Shown here one piece after another: positions 36,522-44,950 of a stretch of 64,000 bases of DNA. This DNA comes from Leifsonia poae. Lineage in GTDB: Bacteria > Actinomycetota > Actinomycetes > Actinomycetales > Microbacteriaceae. Numbering within the stretch: the first letter of the stretch is position 1; every line of letters starts with the position of its first letter. Both the position numbers and the translations under genes were made by a program. The stretch covers positions 2,079-66,078 of the forward strand of contig NZ_BSEN01000001.1 in the NCBI RefSeq assembly GCF_027921845.1. Reading direction: 5' to 3'. The notes below the pieces were generated by a model. It had not been told where the DNA came from. It saw only the letters and a list, made by a program, of their open reading frames with translations, and searched no databases.

Positions 36522-37352
36522 TCAGATGGCGGGTGGAGGGGTTACCGGAGCGGCGGACTCCGCCGAGCTGACGGTCGCCTCCCGATCGGAGAGCTTGGCG
36601 GCGAGCGTCTGCACCACCGCGGAGCGAACCGCGGGCCCGTGCGCCGGATGGTGCCAGAACTGCACCAGCAGGGTCACCCGCTTCGGCTCCACGGTGTCGA
36701 CCAGCACGCGCACATCCTCGCGCCGGTGCACGCCGTCGGCGGACGCGCAGGCCGTCGCGAGAAGCTCTGCGAGGTCGGCGGGCGTCTCACTCGGTGCGCG
36801 CCCCACGCGCACGTGGACCTCGCTACGGCGACCGGCGCGCTGGGAGTCGTTGACGAAGGTCGACCCGAGCACGACGGAGTTCGGCACGTGCACCACGCGC
36901 CCATCCGCCGTGTCGATCGCCACCGAGCGCCCGTTCAGCTCGCGCACCGTGCCCGTGTATCCGTCGATGTCCACGACGTCGCCGATCACGAACGGACGGC
37001 GCGTCTGGATGACGATCCCCGCCGCGAAGTTCTCGGAGACACCGCGGAGCGCCAGCACGGCGATGACCGCCACGATGATGGCCAGCGCGATCACCGGCTG
37101 GATGGGAGCCCCGAGGAACGCGATGGCGACCCCGATGCCGAGCAGGATGATCGTGAGGCGCACCGACCGCGCGATGCGGTTGCGGGCATCCGTCGACAGG
37201 CCGTTGACCTTCGACAGCAACGCCAGCGTTCCGTGCTTCGCGGCAATGCCGAGCACCACACCGAGCACGACGGCGACGATGGCGAACACCACCGCCCACG
37301 GGTCGAGGGTCGAGAAGAAGCCCGCGGCATCCGGCGTCGCGAAACGAAGCAC
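36522..37352 (-). CDS. Small-conductance mechanosensitive channel (MscS family)
   Basis: A 276-residue MscS-type channel. The helices LDPWAVVFAIVAVVLGVVLGI, ARSVRLTIILLGIGVAIAFLGA and VIALAIIVAVIAVLALRGVSENFAAGIVI form the membrane part, the third being the glycine/alanine-rich pore helix. The beta domain follows (VIGDVVDIDGYTGTVRELNGRSVAI, PNSVVLGSTFVNDS) and a cytoplasmic domain. Starts at the ATG of MLRFATPDA; divergent from the sulfatase gene with a 190-bp spacer. The role is release of solutes on osmotic down-shock. Confidence 0.9.
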   Translation of the reverse strand: MLRFATPDAAGFFSTLDPWAVVFAIVAVVLGVVLGIAAKHGTLALLSKVNGLSTDARNRIARSVRLTIILLGIGVAIAFLGAPIQPVIALAIIVAVIAVLALRGVSENFAAGIVIQTRRPFVIGDVVDIDGYTGTVRELNGRSVAIDTADGRVVHVPNSVVLGSTFVNDSQRAGRRSEVHVRVGRAPSETPADLAELLATACASADGVHRREDVRVLVDTVEPKRVTLLVQFWHHPAHGPAVRSAVVQTLAAKLSDREATVSSAESAAPVTPPPAI

Positions 37353-37545
37353 TGCCGCCCCCTCCTGCGCCCGGCCGGACGCCCCGTCTGCTGCAATCTA
37401 GCCGGGGTCACCGGACGGTGTCCATCCGTTCGCCGCGCGTCTGCTGTATTCCGCGATCGTTCCCTTGTCGCCCGATATTCCCATATGCCAGGGTCGAGGT
37501 GCGGGCCTCCCGTCCCGGCTGGTCCGCTTCGACGAGGGGTGGGGT

Positions 37546-39900
37546 ATGTCCGACAATCTGCCAGGCACGGTGCTTCCGACGCCCGATCAGGCCTATGTGG
37601 GCCCGATCGTGATGGACGCGAAGAAGCTCGAAGAGAAGCTGCCGCCGATCGAGGTGAAGCGGCCACCGAAGCAGGCGCCGAACGTACTGCTGGTGCTCCT
37701 CGACGACGTCGGCTTCGGCGCGTCGAGCGCCTTCGGCGGACCGGTGCCGATGCCGACGGCCGAGCGCATGGCCGGCGCCGGGCTGCGGTACAGCCGCTTC
37801 CACACCACCGCGATCTGCTCCCCCACACGTGCAGCGTTGCTCAGCGGACGCAACCATCATCAGGTCGGCATGGGCCAGATCACCGAGACCGCGACGCCGG
37901 CGCCCGGCTACCGGTCCACGCGGCCCAACTCGTGCGTTCCACTGCCCGAGATCCTGCGGCAGTCCGGCTACAACACCGCCCAGTTCGGAAAGTGCCACGA
38001 GGTGCCCGTCTGGGAGAGCGGCCCGACCGGCCCGTTCGACCACTGGCCCGCCTTCAGCGGCTTCGAGAAGTTCTACGGCTTCATCGGCGGCGAGACCAAC
38101 CAGTGGACGCCGGCACTGATCGACGGGGTGTCGCTCATCGAGCCGCCGAACGACCCCGACTACCACCTGATGCCCGACCTGGCCGACAAGGCCATCCAGT
38201 ACATCGACCAGCAGAAGGCGCTGACGCCCGACAAGCCGTTCTTCGTGTACTTCGCGCCCGGAGCGACGCACGCGCCGCACCACGTGCCGAAGGAATGGAT
38301 CGAGAAGCACAAGGGCCGCTACGACCAGGGCTGGGACGCTCTGCGTGAGGAGACGTTCGCCCGGCAGAAGCAGCTCGGCATCGTGCCGGAGGAAGCCGAG
38401 CTGACGGTGCGCTCCGAGGGCATCCCGGCCTGGGACGACGTGCCGGAGGAGCGCAAGCCGATCCTCGCCCACCAGATGGAGGTGTACGGCGCCTTCCTCG
38501 AATACGCCGACCACCACACCGGCCGCGTGATCGACGCGATCGACCAGCTCGGGATGCTCGACGACACCCTGGTCATCTACATCATCGGCGACAACGGCGC
38601 CTCCGCCGAGGGAGGCCTCGAGGGGGCGTTCATGCTCTCGACCGCCGCCAACGGCGGGGCCGAGTACGAGACGGTCGACTTCTGGAAGGAGAACCTCGAC
38701 AAGATCGGCGGACCCGAGGCGTACAACCACTACGCGGTGGGCTGGGCGCACGCGATGTGCACCCCGTACCAGTGGACCAAGCAGGTCGCCAGCCACTACG
38801 GCGGAACCCGAAACGGCACCATCGTGCACTGGCCGAGTCGCATCCCGGCCCGCGGCGAGGTGCGCAACCAGTGGCACCACGTGATCGACATCGCGCCGAC
38901 CATCCTGGAGCTGGCCGGGCTCGCGCAGCCGCACACGGTGAACGGCGTCACGCAGGTGCCGATGCACGGGGTCTCGATGGCCTACAGCTTCAACGATGCG
39001 GCCGCCGACGAGCGCCACCTCACGCAGTACTTCGAGATCATGGGCAACCGCGGCATATACCACAAGGGCTGGACGGCGCAGACCCGGCACCGCACGCCCT
39101 GGGATGTGGTGAGCGCGGCGCCCGACTTCTCGGATGACGTGTGGGAGCTCTACGACACGACCGTGGACTGGACCCAGTCGAATAACCTGGCGAAGTCCAA
39201 CCCCGAGAAGCTGGCGGAGCTGCAGCAGCTCTTCCTCATCGAGGCGACCCGGTACAACGTGCTCCCCCTCGACGACCGCGCCGCTCAGCGGATGAATCCG
39301 GAGTTCGCCGGACGTCCGACTCTCGTCAGCGGCAACACCCTGCGGCTGTACCCGGGCATGGTGCGGCTCAACGAGAACGTCGCGATCAACGTGAAGAACC
39401 GGTCATGGTCGGCGACCGCGGAGATCGTGGTCCCGGGCTCGGGCGAGGTGGACGGCGCGATCCTCGCGCAGGGCGGTCGCACCGGTGGCTGGTCCTTCTT
39501 CGCGGAGGGCGGCAAGCTCGGCTTCCACTACAACTTCTGCGGGCTGCTGCGCAGCACGGCCCTCTCCGAGAAGCGGATCGGCGCGGGACGCCACCAGGTG
39601 CGGGCCGAGTTCGCCTACGACGGCGGCGGCATCGGCAAGGGCGGGACCGTGACGCTGTTCATCGACGGCGACGCCTCGGGCAGCGCCGTGGTCGAACGGA
39701 CCCACCCGATGTATTTCTCGTTCGACGAGGGTCTCGATGTCGGCACCGACACCGGGATGCCTGCCTACGAGGGCTACACGACACCGAACGGCACGTTCAC
39801 CGGCACGATCGACTGGGCGCAGATCGACCTCGGGCTCGACGACCACAGCCATCTCCTCGACCCCGAGGAGTGGCTGGCCGCTGCCATGCGGCACCAGTAG
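37546..39900 (+). CDS. Large sulfatase (arylsulfatase-type, formylglycine-dependent)
   Basis: A 784-residue sulfatase. VLLVLLDDVGFG provides the calcium-binding Asp pair and CSPTRAALLSGR is the formylglycine motif, with Cys91 as the residue to be converted. The metal/substrate motif GDNGAS lies near residue 348 and HVIDIAPTILELAG follows. The last about 180 residues are a beta-rich accessory part found in long actinobacterial arylsulfatases. No signal peptide is visible, and no formylglycine-generating enzyme lies in the window. GAGGGG lies before the ATG; an in-frame ATG 27 codons upstream is less likely. A long hairpin terminator follows. Confidence 0.9.
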   Translation: MSDNLPGTVLPTPDQAYVGPIVMDAKKLEEKLPPIEVKRPPKQAPNVLLVLLDDVGFGASSAFGGPVPMPTAERMAGAGLRYSRFHTTAICSPTRAALLSGRNHHQVGMGQITETATPAPGYRSTRPNSCVPLPEILRQSGYNTAQFGKCHEVPVWESGPTGPFDHWPAFSGFEKFYGFIGGETNQWTPALIDGVSLIEPPNDPDYHLMPDLADKAIQYIDQQKALTPDKPFFVYFAPGATHAPHHVPKEWIEKHKGRYDQGWDALREETFARQKQLGIVPEEAELTVRSEGIPAWDDVPEERKPILAHQMEVYGAFLEYADHHTGRVIDAIDQLGMLDDTLVIYIIGDNGASAEGGLEGAFMLSTAANGGAEYETVDFWKENLDKIGGPEAYNHYAVGWAHAMCTPYQWTKQVASHYGGTRNGTIVHWPSRIPARGEVRNQWHHVIDIAPTILELAGLAQPHTVNGVTQVPMHGVSMAYSFNDAAADERHLTQYFEIMGNRGIYHKGWTAQTRHRTPWDVVSAAPDFSDDVWELYDTTVDWTQSNNLAKSNPEKLAELQQLFLIEATRYNVLPLDDRAAQRMNPEFAGRPTLVSGNTLRLYPGMVRLNENVAINVKNRSWSATAEIVVPGSGEVDGAILAQGGRTGGWSFFAEGGKLGFHYNFCGLLRSTALSEKRIGAGRHQVRAEFAYDGGGIGKGGTVTLFIDGDASGSAVVERTHPMYFSFDEGLDVGTDTGMPAYEGYTTPNGTFTGTIDWAQIDLGLDDHSHLLDPEEWLAAAMRHQ

Positions 39901-39918
39901 ACGCGCCCTTCGCGTCGC

Positions 39919-39956
39919 ACGAGGGCCGGGCATCTTCCGGGATGCCCGGCCCTCGT
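39919..39956. terminator. Strong hairpin terminator after the sulfatase gene
   Basis: A perfect 16-bp stem (ACGAGGGCCGGGCATC against GATGCCCGGCCCTCGT) closes a 6-base loop TTCCGG, 19 bp after the sulfatase stop. No T-run follows, which is usual for actinobacterial hairpin terminators. Confidence 0.85.
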
Positions 39957-40041
39957 CGCGTTCGCGGCGCGTGGTGCGGTGAATCCTTTCTTCGCTGTCC
40001 CCCTTGTGGGGGCGATGCGCCTGCTGCTACATTCGGTGTTT

Positions 40042-40060
40042 GTTAGTTGGGTTTACTAAC
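40042..40060. promoter_or_regulatory. Inverted repeat GTTAGT-N7-ACTAAC, candidate chitinase operator
   Basis: Perfect 6-bp arms (40042-40047, 40055-40060) around TGGGTTT. It lies about 70 bases before the chitinase ATG and just behind a possible promoter (TTGTGG, 18 bases, TACATT at about 40027-40032), the position of a repressor site. A NagC/ROK-, GntR- or MarR-like regulator is possible; none is encoded nearby. Confidence 0.6.
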
Positions 40061-40129
40061 TAAAGGTGATATTCGCTCAACGGGTGCGCGGACGATCCTG
40101 TGCGCTCGTACACATCGAGGGAGTCGTAC

Positions 40130-41284
40130 ATGAAACGTGCCGCCTACACTCTGGCCGCCGGGATGCTCGGGGCGGCGCTCTACGTCGCTGCCGCCGTCGC
40201 CCCGGCCAGCGCCGCCACCACCGGCCCAGCCGCTGCCGGCTCAGCCGCCGCCTCCGCCGGCTCTGTCGCTGTCGGCTCAGCCCCTGCCGCCACCGCAGCC
40301 TCCGCCGGGTCGCATGCGCCGTTCATCCTGCCCGCGCTCCCCCTCCCGCCGCACTTCTCCGCGCCCTACGTGGACGTGACCTCGGTCAGCGACCTCGCCG
40401 ACATCTCCGCGCAGTCCGGTTCGAAGGTGCTCTCGCTGGCGTTCCTCCAGACGGAGGCGCCCGGATCCTGCACCGTGTACTGGGCCGGAAACACCGCCAC
40501 GCCGGTCGCCGCGAGCACGTTCGGAGCCGCCATCGACCGCATCCGGTTGCGCGGTGGCGACGTGATCCCCTCCTTCGGCGGCTACTCGGCCGACACGACG
40601 AACACCGAGATCGCCGACAGCTGCACGGATGTCCACAAGATCGCCCTCGCCTACGAGAAGGTCATCACGACCTACAAGGCGCAGCGGCTGGACTTCGACA
40701 TCGAGGTCGACTCGCTCAGCAACCTGGCCGGCATCGACCGCCGCAACCAGGCCATCGTCGAGGTGAAGGCCTGGGCCGCGAAGCAGCATCGCCCGCTGTC
40801 GATCGCCTACACCCTGCCCTCGACCCCGCAGGGGCTCGGTGCGACCGGCGTCGCGCTCCTCCAGTCGGCGGCCAAGTACCGCGCGCCGATCGACGCCGTG
40901 AACATCATGACGTTCGACTACTGGGACGGCCTCACCCACGACATGCTCGCCGACGCGAAGAGCGCTGCGGCCGGCCTCGTCACCCAGTTGCGCGCGACCA
41001 TCGCCCCGCACGCCTCGGATGCGGCCCTCTGGCACACGGTCGGGATCATCCAGATGAACGGGATCGACGACTTCGGGCCCGAGGAGACGTTCACCGTGGC
41101 GCAGGCGTCGCCCCTGGTGACCTGGGCGGCCTCGAAGCACCTCAACATGCTGAGCTTCTGGGCGCTGCAGCGCGACAACGGCTCGTGCCCCGGCGTGAAG
41201 GGCTCGAACGACTGCTCCGGCGTGGTTCAGGCACCGTGGGCCTTCTCGAAGGCCTTCGCCCGGTTCGCCAGCTGGTGGTACTGA
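40130..41284 (+). CDS. Secreted chitinase, glycoside hydrolase family 18
   Basis: A 384-residue secreted enzyme for hydrolysis of chitin. A signal peptide (MKRAAYTLAAGMLGAALYVAAAVAPASA) is followed by a Ala/Ser/Gly-rich spacer to about residue 62, then the GH18 barrel. The catalytic motif is LDFDIEVD, with Asp188, Asp190 and the acid Glu192; SFGGYS is the SxGG substrate-binding motif. No chitin-binding domain is present. GAGGGAG precedes the ATG; a start ten codons upstream adds only charged residues. A candidate operator lies in its promoter. Followed by a long palindrome. Confidence 0.9.
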   Translation: MKRAAYTLAAGMLGAALYVAAAVAPASAATTGPAAAGSAAASAGSVAVGSAPAATAASAGSHAPFILPALPLPPHFSAPYVDVTSVSDLADISAQSGSKVLSLAFLQTEAPGSCTVYWAGNTATPVAASTFGAAIDRIRLRGGDVIPSFGGYSADTTNTEIADSCTDVHKIALAYEKVITTYKAQRLDFDIEVDSLSNLAGIDRRNQAIVEVKAWAAKQHRPLSIAYTLPSTPQGLGATGVALLQSAAKYRAPIDAVNIMTFDYWDGLTHDMLADAKSAAAGLVTQLRATIAPHASDAALWHTVGIIQMNGIDDFGPEETFTVAQASPLVTWAASKHLNMLSFWALQRDNGSCPGVKGSNDCSGVVQAPWAFSKAFARFASWWY

Positions 41285-41303
41285 CCCAGCGGCCATCGCG
41301 CGT

Positions 41304-41366
41304 TCGTCATTTGCCAGTTGATGCGGTGAGACCGGGGCTGAGACCGCATCAACTGGCAAACGACGG
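41304..41366. repeat. Long palindrome between the chitinase and epoxide hydrolase genes
   Basis: TTTGCCAGTTGATGCGGT (41310-41327) pairs perfectly with 41343-41360 and the pairing continues outward with one mismatch (CGTCA/CGACG), around a 15-base loop. The right arm is coding: it supplies the last residues (Phe-Ala-Ser) and the TGA stop of the hydrolase on the minus strand. It can act as a two-way terminator. It looks like a dispersed REP-type element. Confidence 0.8.
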
Positions 41367-42542
41367 CGGCGCGCCGTGGGCGGCGGCGATCGCCGCGGCG
41401 CCGGCGCGCAGCTCCGCGACGAAGAGATCGGGCTGCTCCCACGCGCCGAAGTGGCCTCCGTGCGGCGGCTCACCCCAGTGCACGATGTTCGTGAAGCGAC
41501 GCTCCGCCCAGCGCCGGGACGGACGCGGCACCTCGCGCGGGAACACCGTCGCCGCCGTCGGCACCGTCACCGGCGGACCGTTCGCCGTGGTGAACCAGGC
41601 GGAGACCTCCGCGATGCTCTCGGCATACAGCCGGGCCGACGATGCCGCGGTGCCGGTCAGCCAGTAGAGGGTGATGTCGTCGAGCATCCGGTCGCGGGTG
41701 AGCGCGCTGCGGGCATCCGGGTCCCGATCGCTCCACTCCCAGAGCTTCTCGACGATCCAGGCCGCAAGACCGGCCGGCGAATCGACGAGCGCGTAGCCGA
41801 TCGTCTGGGGGCGGCTCGCGTGCACCGCCGAGTACCCGGATCCGGTCGCGCCCCGCTCGTCGAGTTCCGCGAGCGCCTGTCGCTCCGCCCGGGTGAGGTC
41901 GGGAGCGTCGCGATCCGGGGCCGCCAGCGGCGGGACGAGGTGGATGCCGAGCATCCGGTCGGGGTGCTCAAGCGCCAGGCTCGTGGAGATGCTCGTGCCC
42001 CAGTCGCTGCCGGCCGCGATGAATCGCCGGTAGCCCAGACGCGCCATCAGCTCGGCCCAGGTGTCGGCGATCCGGTGGATGCCCCATCCGGTCGTCGCGG
42101 GCTTGCCACTGAACCCATACCCCGGAACCGAGGGAACGACGACGTCGAACGCATCCCCCGCCTCTCCCCCGTGCGCGACCGGATCCGTCAGAGCGCCGAT
42201 CGCCGCCTCGAACTCGAAGAACGACCCGGGCCAGCCGTGCGTGAGCACGATCGGAGTCGCGTCCGGCTCACGTGAACGGACGTGGAGGAACTGGATGTCC
42301 ACGCCGTCGATCGTGGTCACGAACTGCGGGATGCGCGCCAGCCGCGCCTCGGTCGCGCGCCAGTCGTAGCCGTCGGCCCAGTAGGCGCAGAGGTCCTGGA
42401 GGAACGCGAGCGGCACCCCCTGCGACCAGTCGCCGACGGTCTCGCGGTCGGGCCAGCGCGTGCGGCGCAGGCGCCGGCGCAGCTCGGCGAGCTCGCGATC
42501 GCTCGCCCGATACGCGAACGGCCGGATGCGGTCGTCCATCAT
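41349..42542 (-). CDS. Epoxide hydrolase family alpha/beta hydrolase (EHN-type)
   Basis: A 397-residue epoxide hydrolase of the juvenile-hormone/EHN group. The N-terminal cap-like EHN region (RPFAYRASDRELAELRRRLRRTRWPD) precedes the hydrolase core. HGWPGSFFEFE holds the oxyanion-hole HGWP; the nucleophile is the Asp in AGSDWGTSIS, and the catalytic His is in GGHFGAWEQPD. There are two adjacent ATGs; I use the first (42542), with GAGGGCAG upstream. The C-terminus PPSFAS and the stop are encoded by the palindrome at 41304-41366. Substrate unknown. Confidence 0.88.
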   Translation of the reverse strand: MMDDRIRPFAYRASDRELAELRRRLRRTRWPDRETVGDWSQGVPLAFLQDLCAYWADGYDWRATEARLARIPQFVTTIDGVDIQFLHVRSREPDATPIVLTHGWPGSFFEFEAAIGALTDPVAHGGEAGDAFDVVVPSVPGYGFSGKPATTGWGIHRIADTWAELMARLGYRRFIAAGSDWGTSISTSLALEHPDRMLGIHLVPPLAAPDRDAPDLTRAERQALAELDERGATGSGYSAVHASRPQTIGYALVDSPAGLAAWIVEKLWEWSDRDPDARSALTRDRMLDDITLYWLTGTAASSARLYAESIAEVSAWFTTANGPPVTVPTAATVFPREVPRPSRRWAERRFTNIVHWGEPPHGGHFGAWEQPDLFVAELRAGAAAIAAAHGAPPSFAS

Positions 42543-42597
42543 CAGCGCTGCCCTCGATCGCCCACGGGCCAACGCTAGTGCGCGACCGCACGGCCCG

Positions 42598-42627
42598 GAA
42601 GGGACACCGCCTGAAGGGACACCGCCT
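42598..42627. repeat. Two-copy 15-bp tandem repeat in a divergent promoter region
   Basis: GAAGGGACACCGCCT occurs twice in direct succession, between the divergent hydrolase genes and 12 bases before the TACCGT box of the downstream gene. It may be a regulator half-site pair or a slippage product. Confidence 0.7.
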
Positions 42628-42638
42628 GGCGCTGCGGG

Positions 42639-42644
42639 TACCGT
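42639..42644 (+). promoter_or_regulatory. -10 box TACCGT, leaderless-type, of the alpha/beta hydrolase gene
   Basis: TACCGT ends seven bases before the ATG at 42652. GGAG within the spacer is only three bases from the ATG, too close for normal use. Confidence 0.5.
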
Positions 42645-42651
42645 CGGAGTC

Positions 42652-43308
42652 ATGGATATCGATGTGCCGACGTCTCTCGGTCCCGGCAAGCTGGTCGTCG
42701 ACGCGGCCGAACACCCGCGCGCCGTGCTGTGGCTCGGTCATGGAGCGGGTGGAGGCATCGGGGCCATCGACCTCGCCGCGCTGGCTGCCCGCCTCCCGGC
42801 GCAGGGCATCACCGTGGCCCGCTACGAACAGCCGTGGCGCGTCGCCGGCCGCCGAGTGGCAGCGCGCCCGGCTGCTCTCGATATCGCGTGGCAGGAGACG
42901 GCGCCGACGGTGACCGACCTCGCCGACGGGCTTCCCCTGATCGTCGGCGGTCGCAGTGCGGGTGCACGCGTCGCCTGCCGCACCGCCGCATCCGTCGATG
43001 CCGTCGCCGTCGTGTGCCTGGCGTTCCCGTTGCATCCGCCGGGCCGCCCCGAGAAGTCACGGCTCGAGGAACTGCTGGCCCCGGAGGTCCCGGTACTGGT
43101 GCTGCAGGGCGAACGGGACACCTTCGGCTCCGCGGCGACAGTCGCCTCCGAGGCGGCCGACCGCGCGAACATCCGTGTCATCCCGGTCCCGGGCGCCGAT
43201 CACGGCATGAAGGTGCTCGCGTCGTCACCCGTGAACGCGCGCGCCGTCGCCGAGCTCGTCGCGAGCTCGGTCCTCGACTTCATCGACGACGTGCTCGCGT
43301 CCGCGTGA
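42652..43308 (+). CDS. Small alpha/beta hydrolase (KANL3/Tex30-like)
   Basis: A 218-residue alpha/beta hydrolase. LWLGHGAGGGIGAIDL carries the oxyanion-hole GHGAG, the nucleophile serine is in VGGRSAGARVACR, an acidic residue in LQGERDTFG and the His in GADHGMKV complete the triad. The GHGAG start and the LAFPLHPPGRPEKSR segment are typical of the KANL3/Tex30 group. Substrate unknown. The start is the ATG behind TACCGT. Confidence 0.82.
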   Translation: MDIDVPTSLGPGKLVVDAAEHPRAVLWLGHGAGGGIGAIDLAALAARLPAQGITVARYEQPWRVAGRRVAARPAALDIAWQETAPTVTDLADGLPLIVGGRSAGARVACRTAASVDAVAVVCLAFPLHPPGRPEKSRLEELLAPEVPVLVLQGERDTFGSAATVASEAADRANIRVIPVPGADHGMKVLASSPVNARAVAELVASSVLDFIDDVLASA

Positions 43309-43419
43309 CCATCGACGGACGACCGAGAGAGCCCGCCTGCTGTTGACACCTCCGCCGATCGGGTGAAGGCTTCGTGCCGAGGCGCAACGCTGCGATCTCC
43401 GTGAGAGTAAGGAGCCTCC

Positions 43420-43800
43420 ATGCCGCTCAGCGAAAAGGTCACCGACTACACCGCCACCGTCCTGAAGAACGATGTCGTCACCTATACGCGCGTTCTGCGG
43501 CTCACGACCGAGTCCGGGCACACGGCCTTCCTCGCGTTCGAGCCGACGCCCCGCGCCGCCTGGCTCGAGGTGACTGCTTCGTACACCAACGTCTTCCTGC
43601 CGAGCGACGAGTTCGATCGCACCTACCACCTGCTGCAGACGGAGAGCCCCGTCTATCTCACGGCGATCAACTTCATCGGCCTCCGGGCGTACAACCTCTC
43701 GACCGGCCCGGAGCTCCCGGGCGAGGGCCCCGGCGACGAGGATGCGCTGGTCGAGTTGGCGGCCCGGATCCGCGAGCAGGTCACGGGCCCGCAGGACTGA
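43420..43800 (+). CDS. Conserved hypothetical protein
   Basis: A 126-residue protein that I do not recognise. It is hydrophilic, without signal peptide or membrane segment. The sequence alternates beta-strand-like stretches (VVTYTRVLRLTTESGHTAFLAFEP) and ends in an acidic helix (GDEDALVELAARIREQV), so a small alpha/beta fold is likely. AAGGAG lies six bases before the ATG. It converges on the acetyltransferase gene with no gap. Coding potential is good because of codon bias and a clear ribosome site. Confidence 0.7.
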   Translation: MPLSEKVTDYTATVLKNDVVTYTRVLRLTTESGHTAFLAFEPTPRAAWLEVTASYTNVFLPSDEFDRTYHLLQTESPVYLTAINFIGLRAYNLSTGPELPGEGPGDEDALVELAARIREQVTGPQD

Positions 43801-44367
43801 TCAGGTCAGGTCGCGTCGCATGACCCAGCGCTGCGCGCCGCCCGAGTGCGCATCCGTGAGCTGGTGCCGTGTGAATCCGTGCGCTTCGAAGAGTTTCACC
43901 GTGCCCACGTAGCCGCTGATCACGTCGACCCGATCGCCGTCGGTATCGACCGGGTACCCCTCGACGATCGCCGCCCCGGATGCTCGCGCGTGTTCGACGG
44001 CACCGTCGAGCAGCTCGTGCATGAGTCCGCGCTTGCGGAATCCGCCCCGCACCACGAAACAGACGATCGACCAGGGGTCGAGTTCTTCGTCGAGGTGCGG
44101 GATCGTCCGCGAGTGCATCAGCCGGCGGTAGGTCGACTTGGGCGCGACGGAGCACCAGCCGGCGACCTTCTCGTCGACGTAGACGAGGACTCCCGGCCCT
44201 GGCTCGCGGGAGCACTCGTCATGCATGTACTCCACGCGCTCGGGCATGGCGAGCCGAGCATCCCGATACGACATGCAGACGCAGCCGCCGCCACCGGGTT
44301 TGCGCGGCACCATGAAGGCGGCGAAGTCGTCCCAGCGCCCGGTCGCGGGGAGTACGTCGATGGACAT
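43801..44367 (-). CDS. GNAT-family N-acetyltransferase
   Basis: A 188-residue GNAT. The acetyl-CoA loop is IVCFVVRGGFRKRGLMHELLDGAVEHARASGA (R-K-R-G-L), and the C-terminal KLFEAHGFTRH fits the final strand. The N-terminus MSIDVLPATGRWDDFAAFMVPRKPGGGGCVCMSY resembles a group that begins with a W-x-D-F region and CxCM-Y-like stretch. Substrate unknown. It ends directly against the preceding gene. Confidence 0.8.
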   Translation of the reverse strand: MSIDVLPATGRWDDFAAFMVPRKPGGGGCVCMSYRDARLAMPERVEYMHDECSREPGPGVLVYVDEKVAGWCSVAPKSTYRRLMHSRTIPHLDEELDPWSIVCFVVRGGFRKRGLMHELLDGAVEHARASGAAIVEGYPVDTDGDRVDVISGYVGTVKLFEAHGFTRHQLTDAHSGGAQRWVMRRDLT

Positions 44368-44411
44368 GTCCGCAGCGTACCCGGGGCCACCGATATCGGA
44401 GCGGAGTCGGC

Positions 44412-44873
44412 TCAGTACTCACCCTTGATCACGAAGTACGACCCGCGGATGGTGCCCGCGAGCTTCGACTTCTGACGCGCGAACTTGAAGGCCGCCAGCT
44501 CCTCGGGCACCTCCATGCCGTCGGAGAGCTTGAATCCCACCGCGCGCTTGCCCGCATCGTCGATCGTGTACATCACGTTGATCGAGAGCCCGGACTGGTA
44601 GAACACGTAGGCCATCCGGATGCCGTCGACCTCGAACGCCGTCACCTCCAGCGCCGGCGACGCGATCACGATGTCGCGCTCCTCCTTCAGGATGCGGGCG
44701 ATCCGGTCGAGCGTTTCCGGGTCCTCGTCCGCGGGCGTCGTCGTGAAGACGTGATCGTACTTGTTCTTGAAGTAGCGGGCCTCGTTGGCGCGCAACCCGG
44801 CGAGCGCTTCAGCGACCGGAGACGACTCCAGCCCGACGGTGGAAACGTTCACGAAGTCGACGACGTACGGCAT
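44412..44873 (-). CDS. Conserved hypothetical protein (153 aa)
   Basis: Not recognised. The product is 153 residues, soluble and mixed alpha/beta: a strand-helix beginning (MPYVVDFVNVSTVGLESS), a charged middle (ADEDPETLDRIARILKEERDIV) and a C-terminal lysine-rich end (FARQKSKLAGTIRGSYFVIKGEY). AGGAGG lies four bases before the ATG, and codon bias is that of the host, so it is a real gene. It is divergent from the acetyltransferase gene at 44951. No functional hint. Confidence 0.75.
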   Translation of the reverse strand: MPYVVDFVNVSTVGLESSPVAEALAGLRANEARYFKNKYDHVFTTTPADEDPETLDRIARILKEERDIVIASPALEVTAFEVDGIRMAYVFYQSGLSINVMYTIDDAGKRAVGFKLSDGMEVPEELAAFKFARQKSKLAGTIRGSYFVIKGEY

Positions 44874-44950
44874 GGGTCCTCCTGATCAGCAACTATGCAC
44901 CCAACGGTAGCGTGATCGCGCGCCGCTGCGCTGCCCGGTGCCAGGATCGT

